A stretch of 64,000 bases of DNA, from assembly GCA_002842215.1 (NCBI GenBank), contig PHCC01000005.1:62001-126000 (forward strand), written 5' to 3'. The DNA comes from Betaproteobacteria bacterium HGW-Betaproteobacteria-9 (GTDB lineage Bacteria; Pseudomonadota; Gammaproteobacteria; Burkholderiales; Burkholderiaceae_C). A model generated the notes under the pieces. The model saw nothing but the letters and a program-made list of their open reading frames with translations. It was not told where the DNA came from and ran no database searches. Positions 16,318-26,016 of this stretch are shown piece by piece; position 1 is the stretch's first letter; the number at the start of each line of letters is the position of its first letter. A program made the position numbers and the translations under genes.

Positions 16318-17167
16318 GGGTCAGGTTTATATTAAATGCAATAAAAGAGATCAAAGAAATAATAAGGGACATATCAAAGCGAGGTACAAACCCTTGATTT
16401 GATTGACCATCTTGATCAACCGCTGGCCGATGTTCGTCGCGAAGGAGGTCGACCCGGTTTGCCCTTGCTCACCCGTCTGTCGGTTTTCGCCTGCAGTGCA
16501 GTCATGAAGTCGGTCTCCCCAAGCGCCCACCCATGCAGCAGCGCATTGGTTATCACGGTCACTTGCGCTGCGCTCAATCCGGAACGCACCAATTCGGCGT
16601 ATGCCGCTTCCCGTGCAAAAGGCGTGTTGCCCAGGTGCCAGTAAGCCGGATGGGGGGTGATGCGCCGGTCGGAACCCTGCCCGACGTAATGCCTGTGGCT
16701 GGACCAGGCGTATTGCACGGGATCGATCACCAACCCGGCACGCACCGGATTCAGGTCCAGATAGGCCATGCAGGGCAGCAAATAGCGCTCCGCCTGCAGC
16801 AGAGTCGATCTGTAGCGGCCTTCCCACAGCGTTCCTGTGCGTCCATGTCGGGCATTGAAGTGACGCACGTAACGCCGGCCGATGGCTTGCATCATGCGAG
16901 GCACGCCGTCTGCGGTCTCGGGCGTGAGCAGAAGATGAACGTGGTTGTCCATCAGCACATAGGCGTGTAACGCGACTTGGTACTTTTTGGCGTTCTCGGC
17001 CACCGCGTCAAGAAGCGCCGTGCGATCGGCATCGTCCAGCACGATGGACTGGCGGTTGTTTCCCCTCTGGATCACATGGTGGAGGTGACCAGGCAGGGTG
17101 AGGCGGGGTAAACGGGCCATTGCGCAATCCGGTCAACGAGGTGAACAGGGTGTAGATTCTGACCCCA
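16318..17167 (-). mobile_element. RAYT-containing locus bracketed by inverted GGGTCAG motifs (possible element limits)
   Basis: GGGTCAG at 16318-16324; CTGACCCC at 17159-17166 in inverted orientation; RAYT ORF between them. Confidence 0.5.
16416..17120 (-). CDS. REP-associated tyrosine transposase (RAYT, Y1/IS200-like)
   Basis: 234 aa MARLPRLTLPGHLHHVIQRGNNRQ...HAYVLMDNHVHLLLTP...RYVRHFNARHGRTGTLWEGRYRS; HVH and Y1 motifs. Confidence 0.92.
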   Translation of the reverse strand: MARLPRLTLPGHLHHVIQRGNNRQSIVLDDADRTALLDAVAENAKKYQVALHAYVLMDNHVHLLLTPETADGVPRMMQAIGRRYVRHFNARHGRTGTLWEGRYRSTLLQAERYLLPCMAYLDLNPVRAGLVIDPVQYAWSSHRHYVGQGSDRRITPHPAYWHLGNTPFAREAAYAELVRSGLSAAQVTVITNALLHGWALGETDFMTALQAKTDRRVSKGKPGRPPSRRTSASG

Positions 17168-17217
17168 TTTTTTCATCTCACGAATGCCATGTTCCGCCGT
17201 CAGCGGACGCGCTGCTG

Positions 17218-18456
17218 TCAGCGCAGGGCTCGATCTGCCCAGGCGCGCTGCAACCAGGCAGCCAACGCGATGCCGAGCAATGAGCAACTGCCCGTCACCA
17301 CCCAGGTCCAGTGCCACCCCCCTGTCTGCGTGGCTACCCATGCCACCAAGGGTGGCCCGAGAAACTGACCCAGTGCCGAGAACTGCTGCATCCAGCCCAC
17401 TGTGGTGGAGACCGTTGCCTCACCTGGCGCCAACACGACGGCCAAGCTGAACAGCGTGCCCGGGATCAGACCACCCACACCGGAAAACACCAGCACGGCC
17501 AGGTATTGCCACACCGGATGACCTTGCGCCCCGAAGGCCACGACAGCCCCCAGCGCCATGGCCAGGTAAGCCGTTGACAACAACACGCCGGGACGCATGC
17601 CACGCGCCAGACACCGGCCTGCACCGATGTTCCCCACCATGTTGATGCCCGCGGCGAGCGCCGTCAGAACCCCAACCACCACGCCGCTGTAGCCTGCCTG
17701 GTTGTAGATGGTGGGCAAGAATCCCACCACCGCCAACCACTGTCCCGAATACAGAAAGAAAGCCAGCGCAACCAGCCAAGGCCCCGGGGCAACCAGCGTC
17801 TGTTGAACGCGGGTCCATGGACTCAGCGCTCTTACGGCTACCATCGGACAGGCACCCGCCGTATTTGCAGAGTCACCCGAAACCTGGGTCACGAGTCCTA
17901 TGGAGGCCAGCAACGTCAGCAGGGCCAGCGACAGCCACACCGGACGCCATCCGATCAGCGCCAACAACGGCGCGCCACATAAAAGTGCTGTCGCCGTGCC
18001 CAGTGGCATGTACGCGCCCCACCAACCGAGTGCCCGCGCGAGCGTTTTCGGGTCATGGACCCGTCGGCGCAGCAGGCCCGGGGCGGGCAGCACGGCCAAG
18101 AGGAATCCCAGCCCTTCCAGCACCCGGGTCGCCAGCAGCCCTCGGACCCCGGTCGACAAACCACCCAGCGCACTGCCCAATGCCAGCAATCCCAGACCCG
18201 TCAGCATCACGCGCCGCGGTCCCAGGTGATCGGCCATCAACCCCACGAGGAGGCCCAGAGTCATCCCGGCGAGTTGAACCAATGACAACAGGAACCCTGC
18301 CTGAAGAAGACTGAGCCCCAAAGAGGCCTGCAACACAGGGATGGCCACCGGAAGTTTGCCCACATGCAGCGCGCAAACGACGCCAACCCCGACCACAACC
18401 GCCGCCAACACCATAGGATTGCGCTCGGACACGAACGCGGATTCAGGCACTGTCAA
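17218..18456 (-). CDS. MFS transporter (CynX/NimT-like)
   Basis: 412 aa, about 12 TM segments; MADHLGPRRVMLTGLGLL MFS motif. Confidence 0.85.
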   Translation of the reverse strand: MTVPESAFVSERNPMVLAAVVVGVGVVCALHVGKLPVAIPVLQASLGLSLLQAGFLLSLVQLAGMTLGLLVGLMADHLGPRRVMLTGLGLLALGSALGGLSTGVRGLLATRVLEGLGFLLAVLPAPGLLRRRVHDPKTLARALGWWGAYMPLGTATALLCGAPLLALIGWRPVWLSLALLTLLASIGLVTQVSGDSANTAGACPMVAVRALSPWTRVQQTLVAPGPWLVALAFFLYSGQWLAVVGFLPTIYNQAGYSGVVVGVLTALAAGINMVGNIGAGRCLARGMRPGVLLSTAYLAMALGAVVAFGAQGHPVWQYLAVLVFSGVGGLIPGTLFSLAVVLAPGEATVSTTVGWMQQFSALGQFLGPPLVAWVATQTGGWHWTWVVTGSCSLLGIALAAWLQRAWADRALR

Positions 18457-19682
18457 GGAAAGAGCACCTTACCGCTGAGGCGCTCGTGTTCTCGAATCGC
18501 AAAGCGGTCGGTCATGCCAGCGATGTAGTCGGCAACGGCCCGCGCCCGGTGTGTGTCGGGCTGGTGACTCATTGGAGGCTCATGAGGCTGAGCGAGGTAG
18601 AAGGCAAACAGCTCCGTCACGACACGCCGGGCCCGTTCGGTTGTTTCCATCACCTGCGGGTGCCGGTACAGATTGCGCAAGAGGAATTGCTTCAGCTCCA
18701 TGGACTGGTCACGCATCGCCTCTGAGAATGACACCAGGGTGCCATGTGCCCGCACGTCATCCACTGAGCCGACCTTTGATGCCCTGACATTTGTGCGCGA
18801 GGTGTCGATCACGTCGTACACCTGATCGCTGAGCATCCGCCTGATCACCTCGAACAACAGCCGGCGGCCGTCGAGTCGGGGGTGCTTCTCCAGAACCAGC
18901 CGGTGATACCGCGCAAACAGGGGCACGGCCTCAAGCTGCTCCATGCTCAGCAAACCGGAGCGCACACCATCGTCGATGTCGTGCGCGTTGTAGGCAATCT
19001 CATCAGCCAGGTTGCACAGTTGCGCTTCCAGAGAAGGAGAACCACCGGTCAAGAAGCGCACCGCCACGCCGGAAGCATCCTGGGCGCAAAGACGTTTTGC
19101 ATTCGCCGTAGAACAGTGCTTCAGAATGCCCTCCCGGGTTTCGAAAGTGAGGTTCAATCCGTCGAAATCGGGGTAACGCTCCTCCAGCGTATCGACCACC
19201 CTCAAGCTCTGGAGGTTGTGCTCAAAGCCCGCCTGTTCACTCGCGTGAGGCGCATTCTGCGATGAAGGCAGGTTTTTCATGCAGGCATTCAAAGCATCCT
19301 GGCCTGCATGTCCGAACGGTGTGTGGCCCAAGTCATGCGCCAGCGCAACCGCTTCCACGAGGTCTTCGTTCAGCCCCAGCGAACGGGCGATGCTTCGACC
19401 CAATTGTGCGACCTCCAACGAATGGGTCAGGCGGGTTCGGAACAGGTCACCCTCATGGTTCAGAAACACCTGAGTCTTGTAAACCAGGCGGCGAAAAGCC
19501 GTGCTGTGGATGATGCGATCGCGGTCCCGTTGAAACGCTGTTCGCGTGGGTGCTTCGGGTTCGCTGAAACGCCGGCCCCTGCTGCAGTCGGGGTGACACG
19601 CGTAAGGCGCAAGGCCCATTCCGTTGTTCATGTGCACCCCGAAGCCCATGTCACCATCCGGCCTGCCACCACCTGCAGACAC
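18453..19682 (-). CDS. dgt: Deoxyguanosinetriphosphate triphosphohydrolase-like protein
   Basis: RDRDRIIHSTAFRRLVYKTQVF...TRLTHSLEVAQ...AHDLGHTPFGHAGQDALN HD-domain motifs. Confidence 0.93.
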   Translation of the reverse strand: MSAGGGRPDGDMGFGVHMNNGMGLAPYACHPDCSRGRRFSEPEAPTRTAFQRDRDRIIHSTAFRRLVYKTQVFLNHEGDLFRTRLTHSLEVAQLGRSIARSLGLNEDLVEAVALAHDLGHTPFGHAGQDALNACMKNLPSSQNAPHASEQAGFEHNLQSLRVVDTLEERYPDFDGLNLTFETREGILKHCSTANAKRLCAQDASGVAVRFLTGGSPSLEAQLCNLADEIAYNAHDIDDGVRSGLLSMEQLEAVPLFARYHRLVLEKHPRLDGRRLLFEVIRRMLSDQVYDVIDTSRTNVRASKVGSVDDVRAHGTLVSFSEAMRDQSMELKQFLLRNLYRHPQVMETTERARRVVTELFAFYLAQPHEPPMSHQPDTHRARAVADYIAGMTDRFAIREHERLSGKVLFP

Positions 19683-19689
19683 CGGGTGC

Positions 19690-20811
19690 TCACTGGCGAC
19701 AACTGGTCTGGATCACCTCGGTCACCAAGCTGTCTGGTGCGCTGCGGACGACCGCCTGTCCGGAGCCGTCAATCAACACAAACTTGGTCTCCCCAGCCTC
19801 TGCCTTTTTATCCACACGCATCAAAGCAAGGTAGCGGCCCGCGTTGTCCTGAGCATCCAGCACGGGCGCCACAACGGGCAGTCCGGCTCGCTCAATCAAA
19901 CGGGTCAGACGATCCACATACGTGGCATCGATCAAGCCAAGCCGCTGCGACAGGCGCGCAGCCATGACCATGCCACAACCCACCGCCTCACCATGCAACC
20001 ATTGCCCATATCCTATGCCCGCCTCAATGGCGTGGCCAAAGGTGTGACCGAAGTTGAGGATCGCGCGAAGACCGGCCTCTCGTTCATCAGCACCCACCAC
20101 ATGGGCTTTGATTTCACAGCTGCGCCGAATCGCGAAAGCCAATGCGACGGGATCACGGGCTCGCAGCTTGTCCAGATTTGTCTCGATCCAGTCGAGAAAA
20201 GCCGCGTCGGCAATGGGTCCGTACTTGATGACTTCGGCCAAGCCTGCACTCAGTTCTCGCTCGGGCAACGTCTTGAGCGTATCCAGATCGCAGATCACCC
20301 GCTGCGGCTGGTAGAACGCACCAATCATGTTCTTGCCCAACGGATGATTGATGCCGGTTTTCCCCCCCACCGAGGAGTCAACCTGGGCCAGCAAGGTCGT
20401 GGGGACCTGCACAAAAGGCACCCCTCGCATGTAACTCGCTGCGGCAAAGCCGGTCATGTCCCCGACAACACCTCCACCCAGGGCAAACAACACCGTTCTG
20501 CGGTCACAACCCTGTTCAAGTAAGGCATCGAATATCAGATTGAGAGTGGCCCAGGTTTTGTAACCCTCACCATCAGGCAGAACCACTTGACTCACCACCG
20601 TATACCGTCCTTTCAAGGCGTCGGCCAGGGTCTGAAGGTACAGCGGCGCAACCGTCTCATTGGTCACGATCAGCGCAGTCTTGGCGTGGGGCAGGCCGGC
20701 GTAACTGTGTGGCGACCCAAGCAGGCCACCGCCAATGGCAATGTCGTAGCTCCGCTCACCCAAGTGGATTTCAACGGGGGATTGCGTCGCTGATGGTGTG
20801 GTCTCGTGCAT
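19690..20811 (-). CDS. aroB: 3-dehydroquinate synthase
   Basis: [55 protein letters not shown]; start at [10 protein letters not shown]. Confidence 0.97.
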   Translation of the reverse strand: MHETTPSATQSPVEIHLGERSYDIAIGGGLLGSPHSYAGLPHAKTALIVTNETVAPLYLQTLADALKGRYTVVSQVVLPDGEGYKTWATLNLIFDALLEQGCDRRTVLFALGGGVVGDMTGFAAASYMRGVPFVQVPTTLLAQVDSSVGGKTGINHPLGKNMIGAFYQPQRVICDLDTLKTLPERELSAGLAEVIKYGPIADAAFLDWIETNLDKLRARDPVALAFAIRRSCEIKAHVVGADEREAGLRAILNFGHTFGHAIEAGIGYGQWLHGEAVGCGMVMAARLSQRLGLIDATYVDRLTRLIERAGLPVVAPVLDAQDNAGRYLALMRVDKKAEAGETKFVLIDGSGQAVVRSAPDSLVTEVIQTSCRQ

Positions 20812-20888
20812 GGGGCCAGAGTGTAGAGCCTCCAAGAACAAGTAGAAAGGCAGCCCACAGACGACCCCACTTGCACTGCGACCTGATG

Positions 20889-21485
20889 TCAGGTCCTCCT
20901 GGTGTCTTGCCCAGGTGTTAAAACATCTTTCACTGCGCCGGCCAGTTCCAGTTGCATCATGATCATGTTGACGAGGGATGACACGGAGGGTCGCCCTGTT
21001 TCGATCACATAGTGCGCAGTCGCCCTGTACAACGGGTCCCGTTGTACAAACAGATCCCGAAGCCGCTGAAGTGGGTCCGCAACCTGAAGAAGGGGCCTGT
21101 TTCGGTCGTGCCGAAGACGTCGAAAAACTTCCTCGGGCGAAGATCTCAAATACACCACCTGACTGCGTTCGCGAAGACAAGTTCGATTCGCCGCGCGCAA
21201 CACGGCGCCCCCACCGGTCGACAGCACGCAGGGCTCCCCCAGCGTTAACTCTTCGATCACAGCAGCCTCGAGATCACGAAAGCTGTCTTCACCTTCTCGA
21301 TCAAAATACTCGCGAATCGAGCATCCGAGACGCTGCTCAATCACATGATCAGAGTCAAAAAAAGGAACCGAAAGCCGCCGAGACAATTGGCGACCAACGG
21401 TTGTCTTGCCAGACCCAGGCAACCCCACCAAGGAAATCAACAGCGGCAGATGCACAGGATGATCATCATTGCAATCGTATTTCAA
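20889..21485 (-). CDS. aroK: Shikimate kinase
   Basis: [43 protein letters not shown]. Confidence 0.96.
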   Translation of the reverse strand: MKYDCNDDHPVHLPLLISLVGLPGSGKTTVGRQLSRRLSVPFFDSDHVIEQRLGCSIREYFDREGEDSFRDLEAAVIEELTLGEPCVLSTGGGAVLRAANRTCLRERSQVVYLRSSPEEVFRRLRHDRNRPLLQVADPLQRLRDLFVQRDPLYRATAHYVIETGRPSVSSLVNMIMMQLELAGAVKDVLTPGQDTRRT

Positions 21486-21565
21486 GAGTCCATCTATCCG
21501 ACTGCAACAAAACTTAGAAAAAATAATTACAACACCAACTGACTGAAAGCAACAAACACATAAAC

Positions 21566-21961
21566 CTACTGGGCCGTTTCTTCGGGTTCTTCAACTGTAA
21601 TCTCAATTTCCGTGGTGCGAGAATGATAATCAAGGACCAAAACAGGCACCGTTTCCATACAACCGCCCAGTGTAGTTATACGGAACTTCGGGTCTTTCCC
21701 GCTGACCTCTGTTCTATCCACTTGAAGTCCACGTGGGAACGGATTGTGGACCCTATAGGGAGGGGTGCCTCCAACTATCGTGACAACGACTTGAGCGCCG
21801 CCCCCACAACCCAAGGAAGCGACCTTCCATTCATCGGGGTTTGTAAAAAACTCTTCCGTATCACCCGCTACGTCTCCGCCGCCACCACAGGCAACAACTG
21901 CAATCGACAAAATTGAAATTGTCACAACTCGAGAAAACAAACTGAATTTTTTCATGATCAA
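21566..21961 (-). CDS. Small putative lipoprotein of unknown function
   Basis: 131 aa; signal peptide and lipobox-like ISILSIAVVAC|GGGG; GGTPPYRV beta-domain-like motif; lies between pilQ and aroK on the same strand. Confidence 0.7.
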   Translation of the reverse strand: MIMKKFSLFSRVVTISILSIAVVACGGGGDVAGDTEEFFTNPDEWKVASLGCGGGAQVVVTIVGGTPPYRVHNPFPRGLQVDRTEVSGKDPKFRITTLGGCMETVPVLVLDYHSRTTEIEITVEEPEETAQ

Positions 21962-21972
21962 TCTCTATAAGA

Positions 21973-24132
21973 CTACCGAGATACGCCTCGATCACCAATC
22001 GTGCGCGGCGTGATAAAAATCAACAACTCCGATTTGTTTGCCGTCTTATTTTTGTTTTTAAACAAATTACCAACCACTGGAATATCTCCAAACAGTGGGA
22101 CCTTGGTGACATCCTCGGTTTCATTCTGCTCAAAAATACCACCAATCACCACCGTTCCACCATTCTCAATAAGCACCTGGGTCTGAACATGTTTTGTATT
22201 GATTGCGATACCGGCTGCCGTGGTTTCTCCACGGCTATCTTTATTGATATCGACATCAAGAATAATACTACCCTCTGGCGTGATTTGCGGAGTCACTTCC
22301 AGCTTGAGGTTGGCCTTTCGGAATGCCACCGCGGTTGCACCACTGGACGTTGCCGTTTGATAAGGAAATTCCGTACCTTGCTCAATCAACGCTTTTACTT
22401 GGTCGGCCGTCACCACCCGCGGGCTTGAAACAATTTTTCCTCGTCCATCTGCCTCCAAAGCAGAAATCTCCAAATTCAGGAAACGATTAGCAGCCGAACT
22501 GAACAAAGAAAGTGCAAAAGCTGCCGGAGCGAAACCACCAGCACCAGATGAGGGCAAATTCACGAAACTTGTATTGATCGTATCGAGCACGTTTTCGGAC
22601 TCAACCGTCGTACTAGAAACAGCGTTGTAGCTACCGCCAATAGCAACACGATTCTGCCCACCCGCCGCATATCCTGCATCACCTCCTCGAACGCCACGTA
22701 AATCACTTCCACCGAGTCGAACACCCAGTGAGCGTCCGAAACGATCATCGGCTTCCACAATGCGCGCTTCAATCAAAACCTGCCGGATTGGTATATCCAG
22801 CTTGCTGATCAATTGCTGCACCTGTTCGAGTTTCGACGGTACATCAGTCACAAAGAGCTGATTGGTTCGAGGCTCAGCGATTGCACTTCCACGCCCAGAA
22901 AGTATGCGAGCACCCGCGCCGCCAGCTCCGGCGCCTCCAGAAGCCACCAATTGTGCCGCCACGTCACTTGCTTTTGCATAGTTCATTTGAAAACTCTGAG
23001 TACGCAGCGTCTCTAAGCTCTCAATGGATGCCTTTGCTTCAAGCTCTTGCTTCTCCCGGGCCGCAATCTCATCCTGAGGCGCAATCCAGAGAACATTTCC
23101 GCTCTTCCGCATCCCCAGACCCTTGGCCTGAAGAATAATGTCCAGAGCTTGATCCCAAGGGACATCCTTCAAACGCAGTGTCACGGCTCCACTTACTGAA
23201 TCCGAAGTAACAATATTGAAGTTAGTGAAATCAGCAATAACCTGCAACAGCGACCTAACTTCAATATTTTGGAAATTGAGAGACAATTTCTCACCGTTAT
23301 ACCCAGGTCCCTGAGTGAGCTTGGATTCGTCAACTTTCTGCTCGCGAACCTCAAGCACAAACTGATTGTCACTTTGGTATGCCGAGTGCTCCCAGTTGCC
23401 CTTAGGTGTAACCACCATGCGAACACGGTCGCCAATCTGACTGGTAACCACGCTCTGGACAGGCGTTCCAAAATCGGTCACATCCAGTTTTCGGTTCAAT
23501 CCTTCTGGCAACGAAGTTCGTAAGAAATCCACGACAAGGTCTTTGCCCTGCTGGCGGATGTCGACACCGACCTGGTTGCTCGCAAGATCAACCACCACCC
23601 GCCCTGAATTACCTACACCCCTTCGAAAATCAATGTCTTTGAGTGCAACCGTATGATCGGTTTGCACTTGGGCAAACACAGCAGGGCCGCTTGGCGGTGG
23701 CGCACCGGCTGCTTCCGTCCGATCTAGAACCAGCAACAACGATTTTCCATCCAGCTTGGCTTGATATGCAGCAGGTTGCTTCAGATTGATCACCACCCGC
23801 GTTCGATCTCCCGCCTGAACCACGTTGGCCGATCGCAAATTTCCTTGATTCAACTCCACGGTACTTCTGCCCATGGCATTCACCACACCTGGGAAATCCA
23901 ATGCAATCCGAGCAGGCGACTGGATCGTGAATCCGGTTGGCAGTGCGGTCAAAGCCTCTGTCGTGTCGATACGCACAACCTCCACACCAGCCTGCATGCC
24001 ACCAGTCAACGACTGGATCGCATTTTGAGCATGGACCAGAAATGAAGTCATGGCCATGGCCATGAACAGTGAAAGCTTGCGCAGACTCCGCTCTTTTGAC
24101 TCAGAGATGGTCACGCTATAAGATTTTGTCAT
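21973..24132 (-). CDS. pilQ: Type IV pilus secretin PilQ
   Basis: 719 aa; AMIN and secretin domains; NFQNIEVRSLLQVIADFTNFNIVTSDSVSG; VPLFGDIPVVGNLFK. Confidence 0.97.
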   Translation of the reverse strand: MTKSYSVTISESKERSLRKLSLFMAMAMTSFLVHAQNAIQSLTGGMQAGVEVVRIDTTEALTALPTGFTIQSPARIALDFPGVVNAMGRSTVELNQGNLRSANVVQAGDRTRVVINLKQPAAYQAKLDGKSLLLVLDRTEAAGAPPPSGPAVFAQVQTDHTVALKDIDFRRGVGNSGRVVVDLASNQVGVDIRQQGKDLVVDFLRTSLPEGLNRKLDVTDFGTPVQSVVTSQIGDRVRMVVTPKGNWEHSAYQSDNQFVLEVREQKVDESKLTQGPGYNGEKLSLNFQNIEVRSLLQVIADFTNFNIVTSDSVSGAVTLRLKDVPWDQALDIILQAKGLGMRKSGNVLWIAPQDEIAAREKQELEAKASIESLETLRTQSFQMNYAKASDVAAQLVASGGAGAGGAGARILSGRGSAIAEPRTNQLFVTDVPSKLEQVQQLISKLDIPIRQVLIEARIVEADDRFGRSLGVRLGGSDLRGVRGGDAGYAAGGQNRVAIGGSYNAVSSTTVESENVLDTINTSFVNLPSSGAGGFAPAAFALSLFSSAANRFLNLEISALEADGRGKIVSSPRVVTADQVKALIEQGTEFPYQTATSSGATAVAFRKANLKLEVTPQITPEGSIILDVDINKDSRGETTAAGIAINTKHVQTQVLIENGGTVVIGGIFEQNETEDVTKVPLFGDIPVVGNLFKNKNKTANKSELLIFITPRTIGDRGVSR

Positions 24133-24692
24133 TTGGAAACTTCCTCTTGTAACTGCAATGCCGCTGGACGCTCAATCCACTCACCCGCCGCATCCTGCGC
24201 AATTTCGCGCAGGGTGATTTCATTCTCGGTAATTTTCAACACCCGTCCATAGTTCTGCCCCAGATAACTGCCCTGGGTCACTTGGTAAAGGAGTTGATCT
24301 ACCTTCACCAAGGCAACGAGCTGTCCAGCACGATTCAGACTGCCAACCATCGACATGGTATCCAGCGGAAAAGCCTCCAAGGGTTGTTTCCGACGACTCA
24401 TCTCTGCATCGATCAAAGCAGAATTCCCAGCGGGTAGCGCCTGTCCTCCGCGCAGAATGCTCGCCAATTTTTCGCTACTGAAAGGTTCCACAAGGCGCTC
24501 ACCTCCGTAGGCATACGGTTCAAATTTTGTGGGCTCTGGAATTGGCTTGACATCAGGCTTGATGGAGTTTCTCTCATTTTGCATCCAGAGGCTCAACTCT
24601 TCCTGCTCAGAGCTCCCACACCCCGGCAGCAATACCAGTGAAAAAACCAGCAACGCAACGCCCACTTGGCCACCTAACATGCGCCGCATCAT
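24129..24692 (-). CDS. pilP: Type IV pilus assembly lipoprotein PilP
   Basis: Lipobox LLPGCGSS; PilP-type sequence and position. Confidence 0.94.
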   Translation of the reverse strand: MMRRMLGGQVGVALLVFSLVLLPGCGSSEQEELSLWMQNERNSIKPDVKPIPEPTKFEPYAYGGERLVEPFSSEKLASILRGGQALPAGNSALIDAEMSRRKQPLEAFPLDTMSMVGSLNRAGQLVALVKVDQLLYQVTQGSYLGQNYGRVLKITENEITLREIAQDAAGEWIERPAALQLQEEVSK

Positions 24693-25381
24693 TTAGACAC
24701 TCCTTTGGGCGTTTTTTTGGCCGACGCAGCTTTTTGCTGCAGTTCGATTTCCTCTGGATCGAGATATCGAAATGTTTTAGCGGTGCAATCCATGGTCAGG
24801 ATGCCATCCCTGTCCCTGACTGGCGCAAGCGAAAGATTATTCAAGGTCACAATACGAGACAAGTTAGCGATGTCTGCTGCGAATAATCCAATATCGTGAT
24901 ACCCACCTGTTACACGAACGGCAATCGGAAGTTCCGCATAATACTCTTTCACCGAGACTTGACCCGGGCGGAATAATTCAAACTGCAAACTGCGACCCAA
25001 GCCAGCCTGATTGATATCCGATAACAAGGCATCCATTTCTGCCTTGCTAGGAAGCTGTTTCTCTAACTGGTTAACGTACTGCTGAACCTGCTCAAGCTGC
25101 TTCTTCAACGCATCCAGATTGACCGCCTGAACGAGTTTTTTTCGATAGTCTTCTCGCAACTGTTGTTCGCGGGTTTGCTCAGCCAACAACTCCTCATCAA
25201 CAGCCTTTAGCCAAAAAAACCAAAGACCGGCAATAACAGCGGCACAAACAACTATGTAGAGAAGATTCCGCGGCAGCGATGGCCAGGAAGAAGGATCGTT
25301 GGGGTCAAGGCCGGAAAACTGCTTCTGAAGCGAATCCTGTACCGATTTGAAATCGAGGTTGATGGTAGGTGATAGAGCCAT
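24689..25381 (-). CDS. pilO: Type IV pilus assembly protein PilO
   Basis: One TM plus coiled coil; operon position. Confidence 0.94.
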   Translation of the reverse strand: MALSPTINLDFKSVQDSLQKQFSGLDPNDPSSWPSLPRNLLYIVVCAAVIAGLWFFWLKAVDEELLAEQTREQQLREDYRKKLVQAVNLDALKKQLEQVQQYVNQLEKQLPSKAEMDALLSDINQAGLGRSLQFELFRPGQVSVKEYYAELPIAVRVTGGYHDIGLFAADIANLSRIVTLNNLSLAPVRDRDGILTMDCTAKTFRYLDPEEIELQQKAASAKKTPKGVSK

Positions 25382-25392
25382 AATTACCTCGA

Positions 25393-26016
25393 TCAGACTT
25401 TTCCTGGTGCTGGAGACGCTGCTCCCGCAGCACCCTGCCCAACGGCATTCGAACCAGCGGGGCGATTGAGAGCCACTCTGATCTTGAAATTAGATACCCT
25501 GCGTTGCTCGCGATTAGAACCAGTTGCGTTGGCTGCAACGATTTCGATCAACTCAGGTTTTCCGAGCCAAGAGGAGTTGTTCGCAAGATTTCGCAACAAT
25601 TCAGAAACCCGCTCTTGAGATTGGGCCACGCCCTCCAGCAAGACACTTTGATTTTCTTGCTTCATGCTTTTCAGATAAATGCCGTCGGGCAGCTGCGCCA
25701 CCAGCTCGTCAAGCAGGTGTACCGGCATGTTTCGGTCCGCCTGCAGCCCCTCTACAGCGGTTTGCCTAGCCCGCAAAGATGCAATTTGCGCCTGAAGGCT
25801 CGCAATATCCTTAATTTCAGCATCCAGCTCTTTCGTCTTGCTTTGAAGAAACGAATTCCGCTGCTGCTGTTCCGCAATTTGCCCTTGATACCATGTGAAT
25901 ACCGCACCGCAGATGATGCCACCAAGCAGGGCAGACAGCCCGAGCTGTGTAAAGAATTGCTCTTTCTGCTTTTTTCTCGCAGCCTCACGATGAGGCAGCA
26001 AATTGATCAAAATCAT
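25393..26016 (-). CDS. pilN: Type IV pilus assembly protein PilN
   Basis: MILINLLPHREAARKKQKEQF; operon position. Confidence 0.95.
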   Translation of the reverse strand: MILINLLPHREAARKKQKEQFFTQLGLSALLGGIICGAVFTWYQGQIAEQQQRNSFLQSKTKELDAEIKDIASLQAQIASLRARQTAVEGLQADRNMPVHLLDELVAQLPDGIYLKSMKQENQSVLLEGVAQSQERVSELLRNLANNSSWLGKPELIEIVAANATGSNREQRRVSNFKIRVALNRPAGSNAVGQGAAGAASPAPGKV

